A stretch of 64,000 nt of DNA from Spirochaetota bacterium (GTDB lineage Bacteria; Spirochaetota; UBA4802; UBA5550), in the NCBI GenBank assembly GCA_016929135.1, contig JAFGJK010000151.1, positions 1-64,000 on the forward strand. Reading direction: 5' to 3'. Shown piece by piece: positions 44,773 through 53,589 of the stretch. Within the stretch, counting starts at the first letter, position 1. Every line of letters starts with the position of its first letter. Below the pieces are notes generated by a model, which saw only the letters and a list, made by a program, of their open reading frames with translations, ran no database searches and was not told where the DNA came from. Both the position numbers and the translations under genes were made by a program.

Positions 44773-45747
44773 TCATCGTCCCTTCCCCCTGCCGCCGGAC
44801 ATCTTCGCCACCTGCCTGACGGCGCCGCACAGGCAGTCGATGGGGCGCTCGCCATCCGCAGGGCCGCCTGCGGCCGTGCCGGCGCAGTACAAGAGGGCAC
44901 CCCCCCTGTCCAGCGAGATCAGGGCCCGCGCCATGTCCCTGCACAGGAATGAGCGGGGTACCGATTTTTCATCGGGAAGGTATTTCAGGCATTCCCGTAT
45001 CATACCGGCGAAGCCAGCGCCCCTCTTGACCGGGGATATGCTGTAGCCGATCCTGCCGAGGGAGACTCTGCCTCGCACCCGTACCACACCGCCGCCGATC
45101 TCCGCTGCGGCGATGGTGACAGTGGTGATGGCCTTCTGCCTCGGATGGATCGCAATTCCCGGCGCGCCCGGGGCGTCCACAGAGAGCGATGGCGACGAGG
45201 CGATGATGAGGGCTCTGGAGACGTCGGGGGGGAGTCTGTAGCAGTCGGTGTAATCGCCGTCGAGGAATGAGACGCTGTCCCGCCTCTCTGCGGCAAGGCC
45301 TACGGCATCGCCGGGCTGCGCATCTCCGCCGGACCTGGCGTCCGGATAGAATGACGTAATCTCCAGTACCGCGAAATCGCCGTTTCCGTTCATCAGGTAT
45401 TTCGATGTATCGGGCTCCAGTGCGACACTGGAAACGATGTCGTCACTGAGGATGTCGAGCTCCATCAGGTAGAGGCGCAGCCCCTCCCCGGCACGGCAGG
45501 GGGCGTACATGGTGGAATAGAGGCTCCGTCCCCTGGTGGCGAAGGATCCGCCGCATTTTACATGCCAGCCGAACTCGGGGGGACTGCTGGGATCTCTGAA
45601 GTCGATGCTGGTCTGACGGCTGATAAAGGCCTCTTTGATTACGATCCTGGTCCACCCGCCGGATTCCGTCGTGAAGGTTTCTGCCGCCGGCAGCACTGCT
45701 GCCGTCAGTAGCACGATGATCGCGCCGGTAAGGGCCGGATTCTTCAT
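44773..45747 (-). CDS. Secreted hypothetical protein
   Basis: ATG 45747 follows GGGGGTGA; 324 residues. A Sec signal peptide (cleavage near LPAAETF) leads into a 300-residue beta-rich domain without known motifs; it includes several Trp and Cys (CGGSFATRG, CRAGEG). The C-terminal end is basic. It is first in the leftward run toward the phosphoesterase and mannosidase genes, 120 bp upstream, so it may be part of the same surface glycan function. Confidence 0.65.
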   Translation of the reverse strand: MKNPALTGAIIVLLTAAVLPAAETFTTESGGWTRIVIKEAFISRQTSIDFRDPSSPPEFGWHVKCGGSFATRGRSLYSTMYAPCRAGEGLRLYLMELDILSDDIVSSVALEPDTSKYLMNGNGDFAVLEITSFYPDARSGGDAQPGDAVGLAAERRDSVSFLDGDYTDCYRLPPDVSRALIIASSPSLSVDAPGAPGIAIHPRQKAITTVTIAAAEIGGGVVRVRGRVSLGRIGYSISPVKRGAGFAGMIRECLKYLPDEKSVPRSFLCRDMARALISLDRGGALLYCAGTAAGGPADGERPIDCLCGAVRQVAKMSGGRGKGR

Positions 45748-46035
45748 GGATTCACCCCCGCAGTGCTGACGAATCGACCCTACGATAATAATGCGAGATC
45801 TTCCCATTCGTCAATAACAATACCGAAATGACGATCACACCCGATGAGAAACGGCGATGTCGATGATCACTGGCTGACCGGTACTCCCACCAGCCTCATG
45901 GAGCTTTCCGGGCCCTGGGGCGTGCCGGAACTGTCGGTTCCCTGGAGATCGTCTCCGGTTATTTCGGTGTTGATTTATCAGTACGACATCTCGATCATGG
46001 CCACGGTTGCATGGGAACCGGCAGGAAACTGTACA

Positions 46036-46683
46036 ATGACAATCATCACCACTGACGATTTGCTGGACCTCTACAACGGGATCAGACCCGCGATAGAATC
46101 GCGGCTGGCGGAGTTCTCACTGGTATGGGGGGAGGGGTCGAATCTGGATCTCTTCATCGAGCTGGTCTTCTGCCTGCTCACCCCCCAATCGGGGGCGCGG
46201 CGGTGCCACCAGGCCCTGCAGGGGCTGGTGGCACAGGGGACGATCCTTGAGGGCGATTTCCAGTCGCTTCGTGACTCGCTTCGCACGGTGCGCTTCATGA
46301 ATACCAAGGCCGGAAATATACTGCTGGCGAGAGAGAGCCTCCTGCGGGGAGACCGATCGATACGCCTAATCCTTGAGGAGTGCGGTACCGATCAGGCGCG
46401 GCGCCGCTGGCTGGTGGAGCATGTGAGGGGACTGGGGTGGAAGGAGGCCAGCCATTACCTGAGAAACATCGGCCTCGGCGAGCGCCTGGCGATCCTGGAC
46501 CGCCACATCCTGCGGCAACTCGTGGAGTTCGGTGTTATTCCGGAGATGACCGGGAGCCTTTCCCCGCGACGGTACCGGGAGATCGAGGGATCGTTTCTCC
46601 GCTTCTCTGATGACCTGTCGATCCCGCCCCTGCATATGGACCTGCTCCTCTGGTACGCCGCCACCGGTGAGATCTTCAAATAG
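46036..46683 (+). CDS. ogg: N-glycosylase/DNA lyase, Ogg2-type (8-oxoguanine)
   Basis: 215 residues from ATG 46036; the frame extends upstream but with non-protein-like sequence. The helix-hairpin-helix GLGWKEASHYLRNIG carries the catalytic Lys, and ILDRHILRQL holds the conserved Asp. Length, Cys-less C-terminus and N-terminal PQSGARRC segment fit the Ogg2 family (removes 8-oxoG and cuts at the AP site). It is divergent from the exported protein gene and convergent with the methyltransferase gene 6 bp away. Confidence 0.88.
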   Translation: MTIITTDDLLDLYNGIRPAIESRLAEFSLVWGEGSNLDLFIELVFCLLTPQSGARRCHQALQGLVAQGTILEGDFQSLRDSLRTVRFMNTKAGNILLARESLLRGDRSIRLILEECGTDQARRRWLVEHVRGLGWKEASHYLRNIGLGERLAILDRHILRQLVEFGVIPEMTGSLSPRRYREIEGSFLRFSDDLSIPPLHMDLLLWYAATGEIFK

Positions 46684-46689
46684 GGTGCG

Positions 46690-47478
46690 TCACAGGCTGG
46701 CCGTCCCGTAAACCTCGAAGGTGTCCCCCAGTCTGAGCTTCCTCTGCAGTGTTCGGATGACAGTCCAGTCCGGGAGGTGCACCCTTTCTGGATGCAGACC
46801 GAAGTATTCTATCCTGTTCATTGAGAAACCGCTGGCCTTCAGGAGGAGCCTCAGGGCCCCGGGCGTCGGTTCAAAGAAGTGCTCCTGCGGTCTGAGCCGC
46901 CGGTAGAGGCTCCCGTTGAACCGTGCCAGGGCTCCGGCGGCATTGGGTACGGCCAGGCATATGATCCCCCCGTCGGACACGAGCGAGCGGCATCGCCGCA
47001 GCCATGAGCGAGGTTCCTCCATGTGCTCCAGCACGAACCAGAGTGTCACCGCGTCGAAGGGTCCCTCAACCTCATCCAGAGTCGCACGGGAGGTTACGCC
47101 GAACTCCCTCCCGGCGAAATCGCGGGCATATTCTGAGATCTCCACTCCGGTAGCCCTGAATCCCCTGCGCGTCGCCTCATGACAGAAGAGCCCCATGGCG
47201 GAGCCGATGTCCAGGATCCCACCCCCTGCGGGGATCATCCGCTCGATGATCTCGAGCCTTCGCCGTGCGATCGCCCGTATGTTCGCCTCGTCCTCCATAT
47301 AGGTCGTTCCGTAGGCGTTTCGGTGACCCGATGTGAAGTATTCCCTTTCATACGACGTGGACGGTGTCCCCGTCCTCACCTGAAAGTTGCTGCCGCACCG
47401 GAGGCAGAGGCGCAGCAGATAGAAGCTCCCCTCGAAGAGGGGCCTGCTCCCGTCGCTGCCGCAGACCGGGCATCTCAT
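46690..47478 (-). CDS. Class I SAM-dependent methyltransferase with N-terminal zinc ribbon
   Basis: 262 residues. N-terminal Cys4 ribbon (CPVC at 3-6, CLRCG at about 26-30), then a Rossmann methyltransferase domain with motif I ILDIGSAMGLFC, the acidic VEIS, and a LWFVLEHMEEP loop. Substrate unknown; such ribbon-fused enzymes often act in sugar or O-antigen pathways. It overlaps the upstream membrane gene by 4 bp (ATGA), so the two are translated together. Confidence 0.85.
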   Translation of the reverse strand: MRCPVCGSDGSRPLFEGSFYLLRLCLRCGSNFQVRTGTPSTSYEREYFTSGHRNAYGTTYMEDEANIRAIARRRLEIIERMIPAGGGILDIGSAMGLFCHEATRRGFRATGVEISEYARDFAGREFGVTSRATLDEVEGPFDAVTLWFVLEHMEEPRSWLRRCRSLVSDGGIICLAVPNAAGALARFNGSLYRRLRPQEHFFEPTPGALRLLLKASGFSMNRIEYFGLHPERVHLPDWTVIRTLQRKLRLGDTFEVYGTASL

Positions 47479-48590
47479 CGGTCCGCCTGCCCCGGGACAC
47501 CGGTATCGTACCCGATCCAGCTATTCTCGAGCCTGAACCAGGGAAAATCCCCATCCCTCAGTTTCCAGGTCACCGTGGCGGCCGCGGGGATCCGGATGCC
47601 GCTGAATTCCCTGAACTCGCCGGGAAGCAGGCGGATCTCCCAATCCTCCAGCGTTGAGCCCTCTTTCCTGAAGTAGTACCGCCTGGCGGTGAAACTCTCT
47701 GGGGCGCCGTCTTCCTTGAAAGTAAATCGGCCGGTGACGCTGCGTTCCCCCATGGTCATCGTCGCCTCGGCGGTCCGGTCGTCCACCTGGTGCCACTGGA
47801 TCGAGGGGTGAATTGCCGCGGTGGGGAACCAGAGGATTTCGGCGAGGTACCGCAGCATCGCCCCCTGGTCGATCTCGGGCCCTTCTGCATCCACCACCGG
47901 CAGGAGCTTCAGGACCCTGATGAGCATGTGCCCCTTCCCGTGGAAAAAACTGTCCCTCCCGTCCATGGAGATGCCGGGCGCCGCCTTCACCTCCGCCAGC
48001 CAGAGGAATGAGGGCCGATCGGTGGTGAACCACTGTTCCGCAGACACCGGCATCCATCGGCCCTCCGGCGAGGTTCTCAGCTCGCCTTTCTGCTTCAGGT
48101 GGACATTCCGTATCATATTCTTCCCCATGACATTCGATTGCCGCAACCACCTTCGGACCACCGGCGGGAGCCCCCGGAGCGTCTGTTCGGTCACCATCCG
48201 GTTTTCCGCAGTGGCCGGCACCGCAAATAACGCCAGTTCGGATCTGACCATTCCGTTGAAGCTCCAGGCGCCGTATCCGATGGCTACCGCCGCAAGCACG
48301 ATCAGATTGGCCACTGTGCCGTACTTCGCGTCTCTCCAGTACAGGATCACCAGCACCTGCGACAGCACCAGCGCCGGCAGCCCCACCATCCACCACCGGT
48401 CGCTGCGCAGCACGAGAAGCGACGCGGTGCAGAGGAAGAGCAGTGCCGCCAGCAGCCACAGGGCCCCGGCGGGCCTGGATAACTCCAGCGTGAGCTCCCG
48501 GAGTTTTAGGAGCCGGTGGGCCTTCAGGAATCCCATAAGGTGTATCAGCCCGTGAACTGCAACGATGATTATGAAGACGAACCGAATCAT
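47475..48590 (-). CDS. Membrane protein with C-terminal extracytoplasmic domain
   Basis: ATG 48590 follows GAGGGG; 371 residues. Four membrane segments in the first ~130 residues (IHLMG-containing first helix with a His, suggesting possible heme or quinone contact) are followed by a ~240-residue soluble beta-rich domain (SEAEQWFTTDRPSFLWLAEV; DSFFHGKGHMLIRVL; WYFRKEGSTLEDW in outline). It resembles a widespread but uncharacterised family (possibly the DUF6544/DUF6920 group). Coupled to the methyltransferase gene by a 4-bp overlap. Confidence 0.65.
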   Translation of the reverse strand: MIRFVFIIIVAVHGLIHLMGFLKAHRLLKLRELTLELSRPAGALWLLAALLFLCTASLLVLRSDRWWMVGLPALVLSQVLVILYWRDAKYGTVANLIVLAAVAIGYGAWSFNGMVRSELALFAVPATAENRMVTEQTLRGLPPVVRRWLRQSNVMGKNMIRNVHLKQKGELRTSPEGRWMPVSAEQWFTTDRPSFLWLAEVKAAPGISMDGRDSFFHGKGHMLIRVLKLLPVVDAEGPEIDQGAMLRYLAEILWFPTAAIHPSIQWHQVDDRTAEATMTMGERSVTGRFTFKEDGAPESFTARRYYFRKEGSTLEDWEIRLLPGEFREFSGIRIPAAATVTWKLRDGDFPWFRLENSWIGYDTGVPGQADR

Positions 48591-48838
48591 ATGTGTCCCC
48601 TCGCTACCGTGAGGCCGAATGCCTGGGATTGCACGGTTTTCAGATGAATGCACGGGGAAATGAATCCGTCAAACACCATTTGCCCGACTTCATGAAAAAA
48701 GGGACCATGGGAGTGGAGAAACGAGGTCGGTCCAGTCCCTGTGGGCCCCACACTGATACCTGTGCCGGCCGGCGCATGGATGATAAATGTATTGATTGTT
48801 CGGGGGGGGGGAGGGGTAGGGTATTCCTGAGAGGAACG

Positions 48839-49126
48839 ATGGGGGATGCCATGGAGTATCCATCGAGGATCTGTGTATTCTGTTGCGCCGACATGACGGA
48901 CGATAACGTGGTCTCCTGCGAGCGCAACCGCTTCATACGCTTTCCCGGCGGGGAGATACTCCCGTCGATCCCTTATTATCCGACGGACATACTGGAGGGG
49001 GTCCGGTGCCCCGACTGCAACGTCAGGATCGGCGGCTATCATCATCCCGGGTGCGAGTACGAGCTGTGTCCGCGGTGCGGGGACACGCTATCATCCTGCG
49101 GTTGCATGCGCAGGGGGCAGCCCTGA
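48839..49126 (+). CDS. Small Cys-rich zinc-ribbon protein
   Basis: ATG 48839 (GAGAGGA just before it; 48851 possible) gives 95 residues. Three Cys clusters: CVFC (about 12-15), CPDC in the middle, then HHPGCEYELCPRCGDTLSSCGC at the C-terminus, which is a recurrent metal-binding tail in bacterial zinc-ribbon proteins. No signal peptide or membrane segment. Function unknown. It is convergent with pepA, 4 bp apart. Confidence 0.65.
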   Translation: MGDAMEYPSRICVFCCADMTDDNVVSCERNRFIRFPGGEILPSIPYYPTDILEGVRCPDCNVRIGGYHHPGCEYELCPRCGDTLSSCGCMRRGQP

Positions 49127-49130
49127 GGCG

Positions 49131-50600
49131 TCATTTCCATCGCGTCAGGAGCTCCACCAGGAGCCGTACCCCGTAGCCAGTGGCGTATTTCGGGACGTAT
49201 CCCCGCTTTTTCGAATACCAGGAGGTCCCGGCGATGTCGATGTGGGCCCACCGGGTTTTTTCAACAAAGTTCTTAATGAAGATGGCACCCATGATGGTCC
49301 CCGCGTTTTTTTCCGAGGATATGTTGCAGATGTCGGCGAAGTCGGATTTCATGTTCTCCTCGTATTCCTTCACCAGCGGCATCCGCCACAGCTTCTCCCC
49401 CGTCGCGGACGAGGACTCCTCAAGGAGACCGGCCAGTTCCCGGTCGTCCGTGAGGTACGCGGCGACGCATTCCCCCAGGGCAACGATGCAGGCGCCGGTG
49501 AGCGTCGCCATGTCCACAATACACTGCGGCTTCAGCGACTTTTCTGCATAGGCCACGGCGTCCGCCAGTATGAGCCTCCCCTCGGCATCGGTGTTGCCGA
49601 TCTCCACCGTTTTCCCGCTAAAGGATGTGAAGATGTCCCCGGGCCTGTAGGAACTGTTGCTCAGCATGTTGTCCGTGAGGGGAACTACGGCGTGTACGTT
49701 GATCTTCAATTTCAGCTCCGCCGCCGATTTCACCGCATAGAGCACCGCCGCCGCGCCGGACATGTCCGATCGCATGGTCTCTATATGACCCGACGGCTTG
49801 AGATTGATGCCGCCGGAATCGAAGGTGATACCCTTTCCCACCAGTGCGATAGATTTCTTGCTCCCCGGATTTCCCCTGTAGGACATCACGATGAGCTGCG
49901 GGGGGACGCTGCTCCCGCGGTTCACCGCCAGGAGGAGCCCCATCTTCAGCGACTGGATCTCTTTTTTCCCCAGAACCCTGCAGGTGATGCCGGGGATTTG
50001 TGCGATTTTCTTCGCCTCCCCGGCGATCATGACCGAATTGGTTTTCTCCGATATCTCGTTGATAAGGTCCCGGCAGAGGAGCGTATTCTCGGAGACCACC
50101 TGCACGCGGCGCACCAGCGCGCTCCCCCCCGGGTGCGCGCTGCAGAGGGTGCATCGGTCCACCAGCGGCTCTGCATCCTCCCGAGTCCTCTGCTTGTACC
50201 TGCTGAAGGAGTAGTTCGACAGGACAATGCCCTCGGCAACAGCTCGTAGCGTACGTCCGCCTTCGATCCCCTGAATCGCAGGGACCTGGAGATAGACCGA
50301 CCTGACGGCCCTGCCGCGGCAGAGGTCGATAACTGCGCCGGCGGTGTTCCGCAGAATCTCGTCGGTGATCCTGTCCTCGGGCCCCAGGCAGGCGATCAGC
50401 AGGTTCGGTCGTCCCGTCATGGGGAAGAAATGTACCTCGCCGGGCTTCCCCTTCAGGAATCCCAGATCCAGTAATCCGCCCTCATCCCGGAGCGGTCCAA
50501 GGAGCACGGATCCCTTTCTGATATCCTTTTCAGTGAAGAAGACGGCCGCGGTATCTTTGGGCTTCAGCGCGGCCAGTGCCGGTACAACTGATAGTTTCAT
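49131..50600 (-). CDS. pepA: Leucyl aminopeptidase (M17)
   Basis: 489 residues, cytosolic hexameric metallo-aminopeptidase that trims N-terminal residues of peptides. The catalytic C-terminal domain shows VGKGITFDSGGINLKPSG, the Lys/Asp/Glu ligands and NTDAEGRLILADAVAYAE, then LTGACIVALG. The N-terminal domain is divergent. Same strand as rnr and the LigD-like gene, 114 bp downstream of the latter. Confidence 0.93.
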   Translation of the reverse strand: MKLSVVPALAALKPKDTAAVFFTEKDIRKGSVLLGPLRDEGGLLDLGFLKGKPGEVHFFPMTGRPNLLIACLGPEDRITDEILRNTAGAVIDLCRGRAVRSVYLQVPAIQGIEGGRTLRAVAEGIVLSNYSFSRYKQRTREDAEPLVDRCTLCSAHPGGSALVRRVQVVSENTLLCRDLINEISEKTNSVMIAGEAKKIAQIPGITCRVLGKKEIQSLKMGLLLAVNRGSSVPPQLIVMSYRGNPGSKKSIALVGKGITFDSGGINLKPSGHIETMRSDMSGAAAVLYAVKSAAELKLKINVHAVVPLTDNMLSNSSYRPGDIFTSFSGKTVEIGNTDAEGRLILADAVAYAEKSLKPQCIVDMATLTGACIVALGECVAAYLTDDRELAGLLEESSSATGEKLWRMPLVKEYEENMKSDFADICNISSEKNAGTIMGAIFIKNFVEKTRWAHIDIAGTSWYSKKRGYVPKYATGYGVRLLVELLTRWK

Positions 50601-50714
50601 GACCCTTCATCCCTTTTGACAGTGTATGGTACAGTCTCTTCCTACAGATGTGGCGTTGCGTTGAATAATTGCAACCGAAAATACGAAAGGGAACGAGTGA
50701 TCACAGTCTTCCTG

Positions 50715-51071
50715 TCAGCAGCCGTAGTATTTCACCCTGTACTCGTTCCCGCCGGAGGGGCAGAAGCATATACATCCGCTGAAGCGTTTCCCCAGCAGCA
50801 TGTAACAGAAACCCTCGTTCGACAGCCCCTCTTCCTTGTACAACCCTTCGTCGAAGACCCTCACGCGGCCACGATCGCAGCTCATTGGGCACTCATGGGA
50901 GGGGAGGGCAGGTTCCTGGTCCTGGACCCTCTCCGCAGGGACCTCGGCACCGCCGATAAGCCGCTCCATCTCCTCCATGCCGAGGCGGAAGGTCTCCAGG
51001 GATCCGTCGCGTTCCAGCATGAAGGCGTAATGCTCAGGTGCCGACTGGTGATGATGGATCACGAAGCGCAT
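50715..51071 (-). CDS. LigD 3'-phosphoesterase-like protein
   Basis: 118 residues. The start MRFVIHHHQSAPEHYAFMLE with GSLETFRL matches the core of the LigD polymerase-ligase N-terminal (3'-phosphoesterase) domain, where His residues and the [HYF]-x-x-LE strand line the active site. The C-terminal third adds three Cys in CICFCPSGG and YYGC not usual in that fold. ATG follows GAGGTG. It lies 9 bp downstream of rnr, probably co-transcribed, which would suit trimming of 3' ends. Stand-alone versions of this domain are known but uncharacterised. Confidence 0.65.
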   Translation of the reverse strand: MRFVIHHHQSAPEHYAFMLERDGSLETFRLGMEEMERLIGGAEVPAERVQDQEPALPSHECPMSCDRGRVRVFDEGLYKEEGLSNEGFCYMLLGKRFSGCICFCPSGGNEYRVKYYGC

Positions 51072-51080
51072 CCCGGCACC

Positions 51081-53174
51081 TCATTTTCCGGCTGGGATGA
51101 AGTCGATCTTCATCTCCTCGATGTCGGCCCTCTCCAGCACAAGAGCGATCTTGTCGCCCAGTCGGTAACGCTTCCCGTAGCGTTTCCCCACCACCGTGTA
51201 ATCGTCCTCCATCACCAGGTAGTAGTCGTCGGAAAGATTTCTGAGGGGCACCATCCCCTCGATCGGCATGTCCAGAAGGGTGACGAAGAACCCGAACTTC
51301 CCCACACCGCTGATGATCCCCTGAAATTTCTTTCCGAGTGCGTCCTGCATGAGACGGCACGATTTGAGCTTCACCAGGTCGCGCTCCGCCCTCTGGGCAA
51401 CCCGCTCCATCTCCGACGAATGCTCCGCGATCCCGGCGAGTCTGCCGGTCCCGTAGGGGGGCTCGCGGCGCTGCAGTAGACTCTTCAGGCAGCGGTGTAC
51501 GATGAGGTCCGGATAGCGCCTGATGGGGGAGGTGAAGTGCGTATAATCCTCGAAGGCAAGCCCGTAATGGCCGATGGGATCGGTGCCGTAATAGGCCTGC
51601 ATGAGCGATTTCAGTATCACCATGTTCACCACCGGCTCGTATTCCTTCCCGGCGGCCTTGGCGAGGGCATTCTGCAGGTTGATGCCGGAGTTCCCCTTCA
51701 GGGGGAGGACTATGTGAAGGTAGGCAAGAAACCGCTGGAGTTTTTTCAGCGAATCGAGCTGGATGTCCTCGTGAATCCGGTAGATGGCGGGGATCTCCCG
51801 CTCCTTAAGCTCCCGGGAGACCACCACGTTGGCGCTGAGCATGCACTCCTCGATGATCATATGGCTCCTGAGTCGCTCGGCAAAGCGCACCTCGCTGATC
51901 CTGTGATCCCTGAATATGAGCTTCTCCTCCGGCAGGTTCAGGTCCAGCCGCCCCTCCTTCATCCGCAATGTCTTCAGCGCGCTCGTCAGGGTCTGCAGAA
52001 CTTTTAAAAGCGACGTCACTTTGTCGCGTCTGTTCATCACCAGCATCTCCTCCGCCAGCTCATAGGTGAGGCGGCGGTCAACCCGAATGATGCTTTCATG
52101 GAACCTGTGTTCCAGGAGCCGTCCGTATCTGTCGTAACGCATCTCCGCCGTGACCGCCAGTCGGTCTTCCCCCTCCCTGAGGGAGCAGAGGTCGTTGGAG
52201 AGAATTTCCGGGAGCATCGGTATCACCCGTTCACCCAGGTAATAGCTGGTCCCCCGCGCCGCCGCCTCACGGTCGAGCTCGCCCTCAGCCTTCACATAGT
52301 GGGAAACGTCGGCGATATGGACGAAGAGGGTGCATCCCGTTCCGTCCCCCTTCAGTGAGACGGCATCGTCGAAATCCTTAGCGTCGGCGCCGTCGATTGT
52401 GATCGTGAGGAGTCTGCGGAAGTCGGTCCTCCGCGATATCTCCTCCCCGGGGATTTTCCTGCGCACATCGGTGAGCTCGCGGTAGTCCCCGTGATCATCG
52501 GGGAGTGAATGCTTTAGGCGGATCCTGGTGAAGTCGAACTGCTCGTCGTCCAGGGAAACGAAATCCTCCACCGCGGCCGGTGCCTGGGACCCGCCGGCGC
52601 CGGTACGGACGAGCACGTAGCTCTCTGCAGGGAAGTTCCTTGTGCCGGTAACGGCGGTCAGTTCCATGCGTCCCGGGGTGTCGAGAAGCGAGCAGAGGAT
52701 CTTCTGCCCTGACCGCCGGATGACCTTTGCCAGATGCAGCTTGCGGCGTCGTTCGCTCACCCCCACCACGGCACCGATGAGTCTGCCGCGCCTGATATCC
52801 AGAAGTCGTACCTCGACGATGTCCTCGTTCATGGCCCCGGAGAGGTTCTCGCGGAAGACCAGTATCTCGTCGTCATCGTCCGTAATGCATACCGCGTTGC
52901 CGCTGGAATTTACGTGCAGGGTGCCGGAGACGGAGAAACGTACCTTTCGGTATTCCCTCCCCCCCTTCTGGAGAAAACCGAGTTCTACGAGGACCAGCAT
53001 GGTCCTGTCCACCCTCTGTATGTCCTTTGGCGAGGGACCCGCCTTCGTTTTTCTTCCGTGTCTTTTCCGGGATGCGGGTTTCTGCGCGGTGAATGCCGCC
53101 AGCAGGTCGTTTCTGGTGAATCGCTGCGGCAGGCCCTGTATGGTCTGGATAACGGTGCGGGAGGAGACTGGCAT
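51081..53174 (-). CDS. rnr: Ribonuclease R (RNB family 3'-5' exoribonuclease)
   Basis: 697 residues. N-terminal helix-turn-helix and cold-shock domains (about 1-230), then the RNB catalytic core with TIDGADAKDFDDAVSL, AHISRD-type HIADVSHYV and SANVVVSREL, followed by a C-terminal S1 domain (FQGIISGVGKFGFFVTL). It degrades structured RNA processively. AAGGG precedes the ATG. Downstream is the LigD-like gene at 9 bp. Confidence 0.94.
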   Translation of the reverse strand: MPVSSRTVIQTIQGLPQRFTRNDLLAAFTAQKPASRKRHGRKTKAGPSPKDIQRVDRTMLVLVELGFLQKGGREYRKVRFSVSGTLHVNSSGNAVCITDDDDEILVFRENLSGAMNEDIVEVRLLDIRRGRLIGAVVGVSERRRKLHLAKVIRRSGQKILCSLLDTPGRMELTAVTGTRNFPAESYVLVRTGAGGSQAPAAVEDFVSLDDEQFDFTRIRLKHSLPDDHGDYRELTDVRRKIPGEEISRRTDFRRLLTITIDGADAKDFDDAVSLKGDGTGCTLFVHIADVSHYVKAEGELDREAAARGTSYYLGERVIPMLPEILSNDLCSLREGEDRLAVTAEMRYDRYGRLLEHRFHESIIRVDRRLTYELAEEMLVMNRRDKVTSLLKVLQTLTSALKTLRMKEGRLDLNLPEEKLIFRDHRISEVRFAERLRSHMIIEECMLSANVVVSRELKEREIPAIYRIHEDIQLDSLKKLQRFLAYLHIVLPLKGNSGINLQNALAKAAGKEYEPVVNMVILKSLMQAYYGTDPIGHYGLAFEDYTHFTSPIRRYPDLIVHRCLKSLLQRREPPYGTGRLAGIAEHSSEMERVAQRAERDLVKLKSCRLMQDALGKKFQGIISGVGKFGFFVTLLDMPIEGMVPLRNLSDDYYLVMEDDYTVVGKRYGKRYRLGDKIALVLERADIEEMKIDFIPAGK

Positions 53175-53184
53175 TTCAGGCCCT

Positions 53185-53496
53185 TCAGCGGGGCCCCTCT
53201 GAGGCCGCCTTCTTGATCATCTCTATCTCGTTTTTCTTTGAGTCTATCGTTTCCCTGCAGTCACGATTGCGCTCCATCTGTTCAGCGATGAGGGGGTCAC
53301 CAGCGTCGAGGGTTCTCCCCTCTTCGATCGTGGCGATCACATGCCGCCCCACCTTCTGCTCGATCGTTTCAATCTCGTTTTCGATCTTCTTGATATCCAG
53401 CTTCAGCTTCAGTATTTTTGAATACTCTTCGGTTTTATTGACGATGATTTCCCCGTATTTCAGCAGGGATTCGCTTACATCTTTCAGTACTCCCAT
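53185..53496 (-). CDS. Small coiled-coil protein upstream of rnr
   Basis: 103 residues from ATG 53496 (AAGGAGA). Almost entirely a charged coiled coil (KLKLDIKKIENEIETIEQKVG). No membrane or signal segment. Not recognised; 10 bp before rnr, so it may be a scaffold or RNA partner. Its promoter lies inside the terminator of the preceding gene. Confidence 0.65.
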   Translation of the reverse strand: MGVLKDVSESLLKYGEIIVNKTEEYSKILKLKLDIKKIENEIETIEQKVGRHVIATIEEGRTLDAGDPLIAEQMERNRDCRETIDSKKNEIEMIKKAASEGPR

Positions 53497-53518
53497 CGTT
53501 GTCTCCTTCTTCTGGCTG

Positions 53519-53552
53519 TAAAAAAACAAGCACCGGTAAGTCTACCGGTGCT
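53519..53552 (-). terminator. Rho-independent terminator of enoyl-CoA hydratase gene
   Basis: Perfect 10-bp inverted repeat (AGCACCGGTA and complement) around a 4-base loop at 53529-53552, followed on the minus strand by a U-rich tract (53528 to 53519). Confidence 0.85.
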
Positions 53553-53567
53553 CGCGGTAATTGTCAA
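53539..53567 (-). promoter_or_regulatory. Promoter of coiled-coil/rnr transcript, inside terminator
   Basis: On the minus strand TTGACA (53567-53562), 17-bp spacer, TAGACT (53544-53539). The -10 lies in the loop of the terminator hairpin. Confidence 0.55.
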
Positions 53568-53589
53568 GTCTGATATGGGGAAAAGTCCC

